This document shows, one piece after another, positions 1-9,478 of a stretch of DNA of 64,000 nucleotides (position 1 is the stretch's first letter; each line of letters opens with the position of its first letter). The stretch covers positions 372,001-436,000 of the forward strand of contig NZ_FNDK01000001.1 in NCBI RefSeq assembly GCF_900099605.1, written 5' to 3'. The notes beneath the pieces are model-generated. The model worked only from the letters and a program-made list of their open reading frames with translations. It made no database searches and had not been told where the DNA came from. Origin of the DNA: Alteribacillus persepolensis (GTDB lineage: Bacteria > Bacillota > Bacilli > Bacillales > Marinococcaceae). The position numbers and the translations under genes were made by a program.

Positions 1-615
1 GGGATAAATCATCGTAAAGACGATAATCTCTCCAAATGGTACGTACCACGTCTCTGTAAAAACCGTCTGCAGGACGGGCTTGAATCCATCTTCAAGCACC
101 GGCTGTAAATAGGAAAAGTCAATTAACCCCGACACCACGACCAACACAAATCCGGCAATAGCTAAAGCATACAATATGACAAATAACAGTTCACCGGTAC
201 GAGCAATCACTTCAATGCCTTTATATACACCATAAACGACCGTTAACAAAAATAATGCATTGACGATAAACAGCGGTGTTTCATTATAAGCAAATGTAAC
301 AAGCATTTCCCCAAAATCACGCAGCACCCTTGCAGCAATATACAAAAAATACACCGTATATATACAGGCCACTACAGTTCCAAAAAACTTTCCCAACAAC
401 TCTTTAACAAATTCTGGCGGTGTTTTGTCAGGATAATAAAGATGCAGCCGCAGATGAACAAAAAACAACAATAAACCTCCGAGCATGCCAAAAAATATCG
501 CCAGCCAAACATCTTGCTTTGCCTCAATACCTAGAGGGATTAATAGTGCACTGCCCAACTCAAAAATAAACATCAGTACGAATAATTGACCGGCATATAT
601 GTTGGCTTTTTCCAC
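1..615 (-). CDS. gerKB: GerAB/GerKB-family spore germination permease (partial, C-terminus outside window)
   Basis: This is the B subunit of a GerA-type germinant receptor, a multi-pass inner-membrane protein of the amino acid/polyamine/organocation permease superfamily that is thought to bind the germinant. The visible 205 codons open at a GTG preceded by a GAGGGG ribosome binding site and encode several hydrophobic segments, beginning with a VEKANIYAG-like N-terminus and followed by long runs rich in L, F, V and I. The gene runs off the left edge, so roughly the last 40 percent is missing. It lies 22 nt downstream of the GerC lipoprotein gene, giving the A-C-B order of the B. subtilis gerK operon. 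The K label rests on that order and not on known germinant specificity. Confidence 0.88.
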   Translation of the reverse strand, partial: MEKANIYAGQLFVLMFIFELGSALLIPLGIEAKQDVWLAIFFGMLGGLLLFFVHLRLHLYYPDKTPPEFVKELLGKFFGTVVACIYTVYFLYIAARVLRDFGEMLVTFAYNETPLFIVNALFLLTVVYGVYKGIEVIARTGELLFVILYALAIAGFVLVVVSGLIDFSYLQPVLEDGFKPVLQTVFTETWYVPFGEIIVFTMIYP

Positions 616-637
616 TATTTATCCCCCCTCAATCCAT

Positions 638-1852
638 TCATTCCACGTCTTCTGAAAATGTCGGTTCATTCCTTAGTCCAGAACGGCGAATATATGCATC
701 CGCATTTACGTTCACCTCAACAGTTGGAAAATGGTCTTCATTCCACGTTTTTTCCAGTTTCCTCCACAGTTTGGGATCTTTTCGATGCAGCAGTTCGCCA
801 AAACCAAGATAATCTGTTTGTAATTCTTGTGCTTTTGCCACAGCCTGTTCAATTATTTTTTTGATTTCTTCACCAGATTTTTTTTCTACGGTGCCAGAAA
901 GAAACGGATTGCTAACATTAATGGGCACATGTGCTTCCCCCACCTCTCCTTCTGTGGAAACTTGGATATCAAACACCGGGAGGTTATCTTGTATACGAAC
1001 GGACACATCTGTTTTATTGCGTACAATTTGGAAAACGAGCGCATCTTTTTGTCCTTTCCAATCCAATGAAACGGCTGTCTTCTGAATATCATCCAGCACC
1101 CACAAGGCCCCTCTGGACGCTTCGTTAGAAATACGGTCAATCATTTTTCCGTCTTGCATCACTGCCATCCCTGTTGCTTCAAGACGGGCTTCCGGAGAAG
1201 TCGTCTGGATATTATCGATTTTTTTCCCTTTCTCTTCATCACCATGTAACGTGAATATGGAAACGAGCGGCTCATGGCCCGACTGACCAACATGCTTTAA
1301 CACCTCACGCATGTTGGTATCTTTATGTTCTCCCCAAAATGACTCAGTCGTTTCTAACGTTTTAATGACTTTATTGGCTGGTATTTTATCCAAACTTGTT
1401 AATGCGGTCACAAATTCCCCGGCGGTCGTTCCTTCGGCAATGATGACACGCGTCGTTGTACGAAATTCAGGGTCCCGTTCAAAGGCATCAAAAACCTTTT
1501 CTAAACCTTCTTCCCTCGCCAACTGTTCTCCGACTACAAGTAAGTTTGTATGTGCGTAATAAGGACGGCGGGATACTTTTTCAGAAACACGCCGGTTCAC
1601 TTCTGTCATCGTCGGACCCGTGCTGCTGTACGTTGTCACCGGAGGACTTTCCGATCCCCCGCGAGAAAGCGTTCCTTCTCCTGCCACATTGCCAGGATTA
1701 ATTACTTGAAAAGTCGCAGCATATTGACCGTCACCTGTTGCATCCATCCCAACCGCTGAAATAAGCGCCAAATCTGGAAGCTCTTGGCTGCTCCAGCAGC
1801 CGGCAAGAAACAAAAGCAGTAATCCACTTATCCATGTCGTTACTCTTTTCAT
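638..1852 (-). CDS. gerKC: Ger(x)C-family germinant receptor lipoprotein
   Basis: This is the C subunit of the GerA-type receptor, a lipoprotein on the outer face of the spore inner membrane needed for receptor function. The N-terminus has a lipoprotein signal peptide: MKRV, a leucine-rich core, and a lipobox LAGC that places the lipidated Cys at residue 19, followed by WSSQELPDLALISAVGMD, which is typical of the family. Length (404 residues) is normal. It sits 37 nt downstream of gerKA and 22 nt upstream of gerKB, so the three are almost certainly co-transcribed. Forespore (SigG-type) control is expected from the family, but no convincing promoter was identified by eye. Confidence 0.95.
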   Translation of the reverse strand: MKRVTTWISGLLLLFLAGCWSSQELPDLALISAVGMDATGDGQYAATFQVINPGNVAGEGTLSRGGSESPPVTTYSSTGPTMTEVNRRVSEKVSRRPYYAHTNLLVVGEQLAREEGLEKVFDAFERDPEFRTTTRVIIAEGTTAGEFVTALTSLDKIPANKVIKTLETTESFWGEHKDTNMREVLKHVGQSGHEPLVSIFTLHGDEEKGKKIDNIQTTSPEARLEATGMAVMQDGKMIDRISNEASRGALWVLDDIQKTAVSLDWKGQKDALVFQIVRNKTDVSVRIQDNLPVFDIQVSTEGEVGEAHVPINVSNPFLSGTVEKKSGEEIKKIIEQAVAKAQELQTDYLGFGELLHRKDPKLWRKLEKTWNEDHFPTVEVNVNADAYIRRSGLRNEPTFSEDVE

Positions 1853-1889
1853 ATAGTCGACACCTTTTCTTTCAACATAAAAAGGATTA

Positions 1890-3485
1890 TTATTTCATCG
1901 TCCGGTCCGTTGGCGGAGATGGTTTCTGGTTGTCTCCTTGTCGCATCACATTCCCATCCACTGTCAATGCCGGCCTTTTTTTCACTTTCCACCACGGCAT
2001 TCGAATGATTGTGTCTCCAGCTCCGGACGCATCGAATGGAGCAAGTGGTGCCATGTATGGCACACCAAATGAACGAAGGCTGCAAAGATGGATCAGCAGC
2101 ACAATAAAAGTCAGGATAATACCGTAAAAACCAAACGTTGCCGCTGCAATCATATTTACGAAACGGATTAGCCGGGCAGCAATAGCGATGTTATAAGAAG
2201 GAGTAGCGAAACTGGCAATCGCCGTAACCGCTACCACAATAACCATCGCTGGTGAAACAATCCCTGCTTGGACAGCTGCCTGCCCAATAACCAACGCCCC
2301 AACAATGGATATCGTCTGGCCGACAGCTTTTGGCATTCGAACCCCTGCTTCTCGTAATACCTCAAAAATGATTTCCATCAAAATCGCTTCTACTACAGCA
2401 GGAAGTGGTGCTGCTTCACGCTGAGCAGCTAGCACGATTAGCAGCTGCGTTGGTATCATTTCTTGATGAAACGTTGTTGCTGCAACGTATACAGCTGGCG
2501 CAAACAAAGATGTAATAAAAATAATAATGCGTAACAGCCGGATACTGGTTGCAATATCAAACCGGCTGTAGTAATCATCAACAGATTGGAAAAATTGCAC
2601 AAATACAGCTGGCACCATTAAAACAAATGGGGTGCCATCAATGAAGATGGCAATTTTTCCTTCTAGCAGGTTGCCCGTGACAACATCAGGCCTTTCTGAA
2701 TGGGCAATCGTCGGAAATGTCGTCGCTGTTTGATCTTCGATGAGCTCTTCAATATAGCCAGACTCTAAGATGCTGTCGGTATTTATCCGGTTTAGACGGT
2801 TTTCTACTTCCTGGACAATGTCACTTTCCGCCAAGCCGTCAATGTACATAATCTCAACATCCGTATTCGTTACTTTGCCAAGTGTTATGGATTTCACCCA
2901 TAATTTCTCGTTTTTAATGCGCCGGCGCACGAGGGATGTATTCGTGCGAATCGACTCGGTAAACCCTTCACGTGGTCCTCTAAGAGAAATTTCTGTCGGC
3001 GGTTCATCCACAGAACGGCTTTCGCCGCCCTTTGTATCCGTACTTACTCCTTCAGAAAAGCCTTCAATCAAAACAACTGTTTCACCATTAAATAACGCTT
3101 GAAACAGTTCGCTGTGATTATGAACGCGAGTTAATTCTCCTAATGCCACCACTTTTTCTGCAATCGTTTCTAATATATTGTCTGCTGGATTTTTTTTTAA
3201 GTCGTCATCGTTAATCAGCGAATGAATTAAAAAGTCATCAATGGCCTGCTGGTCTACAATGCCCTCCACAAACACAACAGCAGCTTTTGTATGCGCCTGA
3301 TCGTTCAACGTAATTTCACGAATTGAAATATCTGCACTGTTTCCAGTTTTTTGTTTCACTGCTTCTACATTTTGCGCTAACGAATCGCTTAACGGTTCAT
3401 TTTTTTCAGTTTTTGCTCCTTCGTCTTCGTTTGATTTGGATGAAGTTGTACGTGCCTTGGAAAGCTTTCTCAGCTTAAATGTCAT
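1890..3485 (-). CDS. gerKA: GerA-family germinant receptor subunit A
   Basis: This is the A subunit of the GerA-type receptor, with an N-terminal soluble region and a C-terminal membrane region. The first ~240 residues are hydrophilic, followed by the family sequence DGTPFVLMVP and several membrane segments (for example LLRIIIFITSLFAP and GALVIGQAAVQAGIVSPAMVIVVAVT), then a PWWKVKKRP motif near the C-terminus. The reading frame is open up to 3536, but the ATG at 3485 (MTFKLRK) has an AAAGGA 11 nt upstream and is preferred; the frame upstream of it looks like leader. It is first in the A-C-B operon. The gene is divergent from a small membrane protein gene that starts near 3610. Confidence 0.93.
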   Translation of the reverse strand: MTFKLRKLSKARTTSSKSNEDEGAKTEKNEPLSDSLAQNVEAVKQKTGNSADISIREITLNDQAHTKAAVVFVEGIVDQQAIDDFLIHSLINDDDLKKNPADNILETIAEKVVALGELTRVHNHSELFQALFNGETVVLIEGFSEGVSTDTKGGESRSVDEPPTEISLRGPREGFTESIRTNTSLVRRRIKNEKLWVKSITLGKVTNTDVEIMYIDGLAESDIVQEVENRLNRINTDSILESGYIEELIEDQTATTFPTIAHSERPDVVTGNLLEGKIAIFIDGTPFVLMVPAVFVQFFQSVDDYYSRFDIATSIRLLRIIIFITSLFAPAVYVAATTFHQEMIPTQLLIVLAAQREAAPLPAVVEAILMEIIFEVLREAGVRMPKAVGQTISIVGALVIGQAAVQAGIVSPAMVIVVAVTAIASFATPSYNIAIAARLIRFVNMIAAATFGFYGIILTFIVLLIHLCSLRSFGVPYMAPLAPFDASGAGDTIIRMPWWKVKKRPALTVDGNVMRQGDNQKPSPPTDRTMK

Positions 3486-3609
3486 AACGCATAGTATCCT
3501 TTGCATGTTTTTGTTAGTTTTTTGCAGGAAAGCCAAGTATTATACTAGTCTTTTTAGAGTAAAACAGCTCCACATGAAAGAAACTACTCGTAAGAGCGGG
3601 GTTGATAAC

Positions 3610-3840
3610 GTGAAAATTTTAATGGTGACAATCGTATTGATGGTATTATTATCGGGTTTATCGCTAAGTTTAGATGTCATCATAGGGCTGGACAAACTAG
3701 AGGCTGTGAAAAACGCGCTAAATCCGTTTCGTGTGATGGAGACAGTCGAGATGTTCATCCTGGCCTTTCTCGTACTGCTTATATTTGTTGATGCATTAGT
3801 GTTTTGGTACAACAAACATAAAAAAGGCACAAGCAAATGA
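3610..3840 (+). CDS. small two-TM membrane protein, function unknown
   Basis: A predicted 76-residue protein with two hydrophobic helices (VKILMVTIVLMVLLSGLSLSLDVIIG and MFILAFLVLLIFVDALVFWY), a short polar linker and a lysine-rich C-terminus (NKHKKGTSK). I do not recognise a family. The GTG start is chosen because GCGGGG lies about 9 nt upstream; an in-frame ATG at 3574 has no ribosome binding site. It is divergent from gerKA and its stop is close to a second membrane gene on the same strand, so the two may be co-transcribed. No function is inferred. Confidence 0.55.
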   Translation: MKILMVTIVLMVLLSGLSLSLDVIIGLDKLEAVKNALNPFRVMETVEMFILAFLVLLIFVDALVFWYNKHKKGTSK

Positions 3841-3871
3841 CAGAATGCGGAAGCTGAAGGTGGGTTTTATT

Positions 3872-4438
3872 GTGGAAGAACAAATTTTATACCGGCACAT
3901 TTTCAATTTAAAAGAAACGCTTTCTGCCTATACACAAACGTATTGGATGCAATACTCAAGTATTGACACGTGGTTTTTTTGGATGAATGTAGCCACCATT
4001 GTGATTCCGCTTATTGTTTTATATTTCTATATTGATAAAAAACGGTTATTTGAAGTTTGTTTTTTTGGTTACACAGCCCATGTCGTATGGTCCAATATTG
4101 ACCGCATGCTGTCATCCTATAATTTGCTTGTACACCCGCACAGCCTGACACATGTACTTTTAATCCCTGGAGGTATCACCGTTACCACTGCCCTGTTTCC
4201 GGTTACGTTTATGCTTTTGTATCAGCATTGCACCGCACATAACAAACATTTTTGGCTGTACGCAATTGCTGCATCCATTGTTTTTTCCTACGGCTTTGGT
4301 GGCCTCTCTCTGTTAACAGATCTTCTTCGCATGCATAAATGGATGAATCTGACATACCTGCTTTTTATTGATGTATTCGTTGTGTTTATCAGCTACTGGG
4401 CAACAAAAGGCTTTTTATTCTTTAAGTACAAAACGTGA
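3872..4438 (+). CDS. CBO0543-like multi-pass membrane protein
   Basis: A predicted integral membrane protein of about 188 residues with roughly five hydrophobic segments. The block WFFWMN...IVLYFYIDKKRLFEVCFFGY, followed later by FPVTFMLLYQHC, resembles the CBO0543 family of uncharacterised Firmicute membrane proteins. The GTG start is chosen because AAGGTGGG lies 7 nt upstream; an ATG at 3845 in the same frame lacks a good site. The 3' end overlaps the converging uvsE gene by 24 nt. A second protein resembling the same family lies near 23.7-24.1 kb. The molecular role is unknown. Confidence 0.65.
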   Translation: MEEQILYRHIFNLKETLSAYTQTYWMQYSSIDTWFFWMNVATIVIPLIVLYFYIDKKRLFEVCFFGYTAHVVWSNIDRMLSSYNLLVHPHSLTHVLLIPGGITVTTALFPVTFMLLYQHCTAHNKHFWLYAIAASIVFSYGFGGLSLLTDLLRMHKWMNLTYLLFIDVFVVFISYWATKGFLFFKYKT

Positions 4439-5383
4439 TCCATCAATAACTTCCACGTCTGCCCGCTGTTGGATATCTTCCATGAGGTGAAATAATGCGG
4501 CGTCTTTTTTCTTTGCTTCTATCATGCAGTCAATTTGTTTCACACTTCCTTTGATTGTGTGTAAAAAATCAAAAAACATGTTAGTGTCCACATAATCAGC
4601 GTGATGTCGAAATTTCTGGGTGCTCTTCGGGCTGGAAATGTGCATTTTCACTGGATGCGGTGAATCTTTCCACGTTTGTACCACGCGGTTCCACTCCCTT
4701 TCCCACTCCCTTTTATTATGGTTAGCCAGATGATGATGGTAATCAAATACAAGCGGGACTCCTAACTTTTCACATAAGTATAATGTGTCTGCAAGCGTAA
4801 ACGAGACATCATCATTTTCAAGCATGATCATTCGCTGCAAATGGGATGGGATCACCATCCAATTCGTAATAAAACGCTCAAGCGACTGTTCTTTTTCTTT
4901 GTATTCTCCTCCCACGTGTATGACACAACGATGCGTCGTATCAGTGTGCATGCCTTCTAACAGCCGGAAATGAAGCTGCAATGTTTTGATAGTATTTTTA
5001 ACTACATCTTTGTCTTTAGCGTTAATCAGCACAAAATGATCAGGATGAAAATCAATCCGCATGTTATGCTTATTAGCAAATTCCCCCACTTCACTTAATA
5101 CATCAGCAATGGGAGTCAGATAGTCCCAATCGTGAAGTTCTTCATGGTTGGCAAGCGGAATCAAGCGGGAAGTCAGCCGGTAAAAATGGATAGCCGAAGC
5201 AGCATTATGTTTTAAATGGCGCAAGGTATTTTCTAGATTTGACCGCGCGATTTTTTCCAGTTTTCGAATGGCCGCTTCTCTGTTATCAATTTTTTGAAAC
5301 TGTGCAAATGTCATCGTCTGGGACGGCGAAGCATTCTCAAGTTCTGTGCTCATGGCTACATAACCAAGTCGAACCATTGTCAT
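4415..5383 (-). CDS. uvsE: UV damage endonuclease UvsE/UVDE
   Basis: UvsE nicks DNA 5' of UV photoproducts and some other lesions, starting an excision repair route independent of UvrABC. The 322-residue protein has the UVDE TIM-barrel signature: VRLGYVAMS at the N-terminus, then an ASPSQTMTF segment, NLENTLRHLKHN, RIDFHPDHFVLIN, CVIHVGG, MLENDD and VFDYHHHLANH, which supply the metal-binding His, Asp and Glu residues. The ATG start has AGAGGTG 7 nt upstream. In B. subtilis the homologue acts in germinating spores, which fits this organism. No LexA box was seen upstream. A divergent paralogue is encoded at about 46 kb. Confidence 0.93.
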   Translation of the reverse strand: MTMVRLGYVAMSTELENASPSQTMTFAQFQKIDNREAAIRKLEKIARSNLENTLRHLKHNAASAIHFYRLTSRLIPLANHEELHDWDYLTPIADVLSEVGEFANKHNMRIDFHPDHFVLINAKDKDVVKNTIKTLQLHFRLLEGMHTDTTHRCVIHVGGEYKEKEQSLERFITNWMVIPSHLQRMIMLENDDVSFTLADTLYLCEKLGVPLVFDYHHHLANHNKREWEREWNRVVQTWKDSPHPVKMHISSPKSTQKFRHHADYVDTNMFFDFLHTIKGSVKQIDCMIEAKKKDAALFHLMEDIQQRADVEVIDGSRFVLKE

Positions 5384-5462
5384 TTTTTATCACCTCTTCT
5401 GCTTAGTATGATAGATTGCAAAGGGGTTGATACATGTTGACCAATGAATCAGAGTCAACAAA

Positions 5463-5498
5463 AAAACAGGGCCCCATTGCGCAATGGAACCCTGTTTT
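5463..5498 (-). terminator. rho-independent terminator of cysJI
   Basis: A near-perfect hairpin has outer stem AAAACAGGG/CCCTGTTTT and an inner CATTGC/GCAATG stem. On the minus strand it ends in a run of T. It lies 33 nt beyond the cysI stop codon and closes the cysJI operon. Confidence 0.85.
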
Positions 5499-5530
5499 AC
5501 TCCCCTTGTTATGAGTAGATGCAGCTGCTT

Positions 5531-7249
5531 TTAATCATGAAAATTCAATCCAGATGTCACTTCTTGGACGTATCCTGCCCGAATGACATAATCCCCGAAA
5601 CGCTCGCCGTCATTGCGTCCTTTCGCATAATCAAATAAAAGAGAGCGCAGTGTTTCTAAAATTTCCTTTTCTCCAATGTTTTCTTTATACAGCTTATTTA
5701 AACGCTTCCCCGTAAAGCTTCCCCCTAAGTATAAGTTATATTTACCTGGCGCTTTTCCAATAAACCCAATTTCAGCAAGTGTTGATCTTGCACAGCCGTT
5801 CGGGCAGCCGGTCATACGGATGGTGATTTCCTCTTCTTTCAAACCTGCTTCTTCTACAATATCTTCGAGCTTATCAATTAATGATGGCAAATAACGCTCA
5901 GACTCAGCCATTGCTAACCCGCACGTTGGAAAAGCGACACAAGCCATAGCATTGCGCCGAAGCGCTGAATCCCGCTTTCCGTCAGATAACCCATATTTCT
6001 CAATCAATTCATTAATTTGGCGCTTCTTTTGCGGTGTTACGTTACTAATCATAACGTTCTGGTTTGGCGTAATACGAAAATCTCCTGTATGAACACGAGC
6101 AATTTCCCGCAAACCAGTCATCAGCTTATAATCTTCCGTATCTTTTACACGGCCATTTTCAATAAACAACGTTACGTGCCAGCGATTGTTGATTCCCTTT
6201 ACCCAACCATAGCTGTCTGTATTACTTTCAAAGTGGTACGGACGCGCTTCTTCTAATGAAAAATCAAGCCGCGCATCCAATTCTTCTTTTAACCACTCCA
6301 ACCCGTAACGATCAATGGTGTATTTAAAACGTGCATTTTTTCGATTGGAGCGGTTGCCGTAATCACGTTGGATTGTTAATAATTTTTCGGCGACATCAAT
6401 CACTTGTGCCGGTTTGCAAAAGCCTATCACGCGTCCTACCTGTGGGTATGTGTCTTCTTCACCGTGCGTCATGCCTAAACCGCCGCCGACACTCACATTA
6501 AATCCTTGTAATTCTCCGCTTTCGACAATTGCAATAAATCCAATATCTTGAGAAAAGACGTCAATGTCATTCGACGGCGGAACAGCAAGACCGATTTTAA
6601 ACTTCCGCGGCAAATACACATCTCCATATATCGGCTCTTCTTCTGTCGAACTATCGATGACTTTTTCTTCGTTCAGCCAAATTTCATGATAGGCTTTCGT
6701 TTTCGGCAGCAAGTGCTCACTAATTTGCCCTGCCAAATTATACACATCTTGATGAACCTCGGATTGATGCGGGTTGGCATTGCACATCACGTTGCGGTTT
6801 ACATCGCCGCAAGCAGCAATGGTATCCAGCATTACTTCATCCAGAGCCTGCATGTTCTTTTTCATGTTCCATTTGAGAATGCCGTGCAATTGAAAGGTTT
6901 GTCTGGTCGTTAGACGCAGCGAATCATTACCGTATGTTTGAGCAACTTCATCCATTTTCAGCCACTGTTGCGGCGTAGCGACCCCGCCCGGAAGACGGAC
7001 GCGGACCATAAATGAATAAGCCGGTTCAAGTTTTTGCTGTCTTCTCTCATTCCGAATATCACGATCATCTTGCAGATAACTGCCATGAAACTTTGTCAGC
7101 TGCGCATCATCACTTGACACCGCTGCAGTGATCGAATCTTGCAGCGATTCTTCCAATGTCCCTCTTAAAAAGTTGCTTTCTCGTTTGATGCGTTCGTTAT
7201 CACTTGGCGGTCCATCTTGAGTTGGTACAACTTTATTTTGTGCCATCAT
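5531..7249 (-). CDS. cysI: assimilatory sulfite reductase (NADPH) hemoprotein beta subunit
   Basis: CysI reduces sulfite to sulfide at a siroheme coupled to a 4Fe-4S cluster, using electrons from CysJ, in cysteine biosynthesis. The 572-residue length is standard. Cluster ligands are visible as CVAFPTC (Cys437 and Cys443) and TGCPNGC (Cys482 and Cys486), and the conserved RTTRQTFQ-type segment appears as [12 protein letters not shown]. It starts 21 nt after the cysJ stop codon, so the pair forms an operon. Siroheme can be drawn from the same uroporphyrinogen branch served by cobA in the cobalamin operon of this window; that link is inferred. Confidence 0.97.
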   Translation of the reverse strand: MMAQNKVVPTQDGPPSDNERIKRESNFLRGTLEESLQDSITAAVSSDDAQLTKFHGSYLQDDRDIRNERRQQKLEPAYSFMVRVRLPGGVATPQQWLKMDEVAQTYGNDSLRLTTRQTFQLHGILKWNMKKNMQALDEVMLDTIAACGDVNRNVMCNANPHQSEVHQDVYNLAGQISEHLLPKTKAYHEIWLNEEKVIDSSTEEEPIYGDVYLPRKFKIGLAVPPSNDIDVFSQDIGFIAIVESGELQGFNVSVGGGLGMTHGEEDTYPQVGRVIGFCKPAQVIDVAEKLLTIQRDYGNRSNRKNARFKYTIDRYGLEWLKEELDARLDFSLEEARPYHFESNTDSYGWVKGINNRWHVTLFIENGRVKDTEDYKLMTGLREIARVHTGDFRITPNQNVMISNVTPQKKRQINELIEKYGLSDGKRDSALRRNAMACVAFPTCGLAMAESERYLPSLIDKLEDIVEEAGLKEEEITIRMTGCPNGCARSTLAEIGFIGKAPGKYNLYLGGSFTGKRLNKLYKENIGEKEILETLRSLLFDYAKGRNDGERFGDYVIRAGYVQEVTSGLNFHD

Positions 7250-7270
7250 GAATCTCCTTTCCCCGTTCTA

Positions 7271-9136
7271 TTAATACACGTCACGCTGATAACGTTTTTG
7301 TTGCTGCATATCTTCCACATAGGCAATGGCGTCTTGTTCACTCATACCGCCTTCATTTTGTAAAATCGTTAAAATCGCGTCGTGCACGTCACTCGCCATG
7401 TACTGCTCATCTCCGCAGACATAGACAACGGCCCCTTCTAGCAGCCAGTTATAGAATTCTTTGCTTTTTTCAAGCATACGGTGCTGGACATAGACTTTCT
7501 CTTTCCCATCTCGGGAGAAAGCGACATCCATGTTCGTTAAGGTACCTTCTTTGAGCCACCGCTGCCACTCTGTTTGATAAATGAAGTCGGTCTGGAAATG
7601 CTGATCTCCAAAAAACATCCACGTTTTGCCTGCTGCTTCGATTTCTTCTCTTTCTTCAAGAAACGCTCGAAACGGTGCTGCACCGGTTCCCGGACCAATC
7701 ATAATGATTGGTGTGTCCGGATCTTCAGGCAGCTTAAAGTTTGGATTGCGCTGAATATATACCGGCAGTGTATCACCTGATTCTGTCCGCTCTGCACATT
7801 GCCCGGAGCATACCCCTGTGCGCTTACGGCCATGCGACTCATACCTGACCGTTCCAATTGTTAAGTGTACTTCATCAGGATTAGCACTGGGACTGCTTGC
7901 AATCGAATATAAACGTGGCGGAATTTTCCGCAAGATATTTACAAATTCACTTGCCGGTACATTCCAAGGAGCAAAATCCCGGCCTAAATCGAGCAAGTCT
8001 CTTCCGTCTATATACTCTCGTAACTTCTTTTCATTTCCTTCTTTCGTTAATTCATGCAGCGCTTTATTTTCTGAAAGTGGAGCAGCTTTTGCCAAGAGCG
8101 GTTTGGTTAATACCGTAATTTCATAAGTGGAAAGAAGAGCTTCCCGCAGCGTTTTCTGCTCCCCTTTTTTATTAACCGTTATCTTCTCGTCCGGGTCCCA
8201 GCTCATCTCATCTAACAGCTTATCTACCAGCTGCGGATCATTTTCCGGATAAATACCTAAACTGTCACCCGGCTCATATTCCAAGCCTGATCCCTCAAGA
8301 GATAATTCAAGATGGCGTGTTTCTTTATTGGACCCGCGTCCATTGAGATTCATATTTTCTAATACTTCGGCTCGAAATGGATTACTTCGTGAATATGATG
8401 GCTTAGCCGCAGCCTCTGGCGCCGCCGCACCCATCGGAGCGGTTGCTGCCGCAGCTGCACTGGCGTCTTGTGTTTCATTTAATGCAGCAATAACGCCTTC
8501 GATCCACTCTTGCGCTGACTCTTCAAAGTCTACATCGCAGTCAACCCGGTCATGTACCCTCACTGCCCCTAATTCTTCGAGGCGCTTGTCAAAGTCTTTG
8601 CCTGTTTGACAGAAAAATTCGTACGATGTATCACCTAAAGCTAAGACGGAATAACGAAGGTTTTCCAATTTTGGAGCGCGCCTGCCTTGTAAAAATTCAT
8701 AAAAAGACAAAGCATTGTCTGGAGGGTCGCCTTCTCCATGTGTACTGACAATCACAAGCAATTGATCTACTTTTTTCAACGCTTTCGGCTTAAACTCATC
8801 CATAGAAGACAACGTTATATCATAACCTTGCCCTTTTAACTTCTCTCCTGCTTCTTCTGCTATCGACTGGCTGTTGCCTGTTTGAGAACCATAAAGAATC
8901 GTAATTTCCTTCGATGCAGGTGCTGCAGGCTGCACAGCACTTTCTGGCTGCTGAAACGTCTGTGCTTCTGTGCTTAATGGAGCTTGTGCTGGTACAGCGG
9001 CACTTGCTGCTTGATTCGCAGCTAAATAACCGCTTAACCAAATTTTTTGTTCCTCTGATAAAGTTGGCAGTAAACGATTTAAAAGTTCCGTTTGTTCTTG
9101 ACTAAAAGGACTGTTGTTAATCAAAAGCTGCAACAA
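7271..9136 (-). CDS. cysJ: assimilatory sulfite reductase (NADPH) flavoprotein alpha subunit
   Basis: CysJ passes electrons from NADPH through FAD and FMN to CysI. Domains in order are a short N-terminal helix region, a flavodoxin-like FMN domain starting near residue 79 (ITILYGSQTGNSQSIAE, then STHGEGDPPDNA and LALGDTSYEFFC), an FAD domain with RLYSIASSP, and a ferredoxin reductase-type NADPH domain (IMIGPGTGAAPFRAFLEER, then VYVCGDEQYMASDV) ending in the usual YQRDVY. The start codon is TTG, with GAGGTG 7 nt upstream. A promoter with TTGACA and a 17-nt spacer lies about 165 nt upstream. In B. subtilis this operon is controlled by CysL; no operator is claimed here. Confidence 0.97.
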   Translation of the reverse strand: MLQLLINNSPFSQEQTELLNRLLPTLSEEQKIWLSGYLAANQAASAAVPAQAPLSTEAQTFQQPESAVQPAAPASKEITILYGSQTGNSQSIAEEAGEKLKGQGYDITLSSMDEFKPKALKKVDQLLVIVSTHGEGDPPDNALSFYEFLQGRRAPKLENLRYSVLALGDTSYEFFCQTGKDFDKRLEELGAVRVHDRVDCDVDFEESAQEWIEGVIAALNETQDASAAAAATAPMGAAAPEAAAKPSYSRSNPFRAEVLENMNLNGRGSNKETRHLELSLEGSGLEYEPGDSLGIYPENDPQLVDKLLDEMSWDPDEKITVNKKGEQKTLREALLSTYEITVLTKPLLAKAAPLSENKALHELTKEGNEKKLREYIDGRDLLDLGRDFAPWNVPASEFVNILRKIPPRLYSIASSPSANPDEVHLTIGTVRYESHGRKRTGVCSGQCAERTESGDTLPVYIQRNPNFKLPEDPDTPIIMIGPGTGAAPFRAFLEEREEIEAAGKTWMFFGDQHFQTDFIYQTEWQRWLKEGTLTNMDVAFSRDGKEKVYVQHRMLEKSKEFYNWLLEGAVVYVCGDEQYMASDVHDAILTILQNEGGMSEQDAIAYVEDMQQQKRYQRDVY

Positions 9137-9302
9137 AATTCACCTCACAAAACGAATATTCCCACCTTTCTAAAAAAGATGGTCATAATGCTAGATAAAA
9201 CACCATCATTATGTATACGAAAAATGCCGATCCATCCCTCAAAACAGGCATTATTCTTTCTTTTCTTATTGTGGCATCTAGCTTGAACAATGATTATGTT
9301 TT

Positions 9303-9331
9303 ATCGTATCTTTATTATTCCTATGTGTCAA
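9303..9331 (-). promoter_or_regulatory. candidate SigA promoter of cysJI
   Basis: On the minus strand, TTGACA (9331-9326), a 17-nt spacer and TACGAT (9308-9303) match a SigA promoter at 6/6 and 4/6 positions. It would give a leader of about 160 nt before the TTG start of cysJ. No S-box or T-box signature was found in that leader. Confidence 0.55.
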
Positions 9332-9387
9332 GTTGGTTTTTGATACTAAAAAAGAAAAATATCCACTTGTATAAAAAGAGAAGCATC

Positions 9388-9420
9388 CTGCGATAATATC
9401 TATACCGCGATATCACAGGG
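9388..9420 (+). other. hairpin followed by T-run upstream of the DUF421 gene
   Basis: An imperfect hairpin (arms TCCTG-GATA and TATC-CAGGGA) is followed by TTTTTT on the plus strand, about 55 nt before the ribosome binding site of the DUF421 gene. Most of the roughly 340-nt gap between cysJ and this gene is AT-rich promoter DNA; nothing else was recognised in it. The hairpin may be an attenuator or the end of an unseen short transcript. Confidence 0.35.
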
Positions 9421-9478
9421 ATTTTTTAGAAAAATCGCCCTTTTATTGGTACAAAACTGCGGACAAAGGAAGATGGAC

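Noticed and set aside
5384-5462. LexA (SOS) box upstream of uvsE
   Set aside because: No CGAAC-N4-GTTCG-type site was found in the upstream region of either uvsE gene.
9137-9302. S-box or T-box riboswitch in the cysJI leader
   Set aside because: None of the conserved SAM riboswitch or T-box blocks is present; the leader is AT-rich and unstructured by eye.
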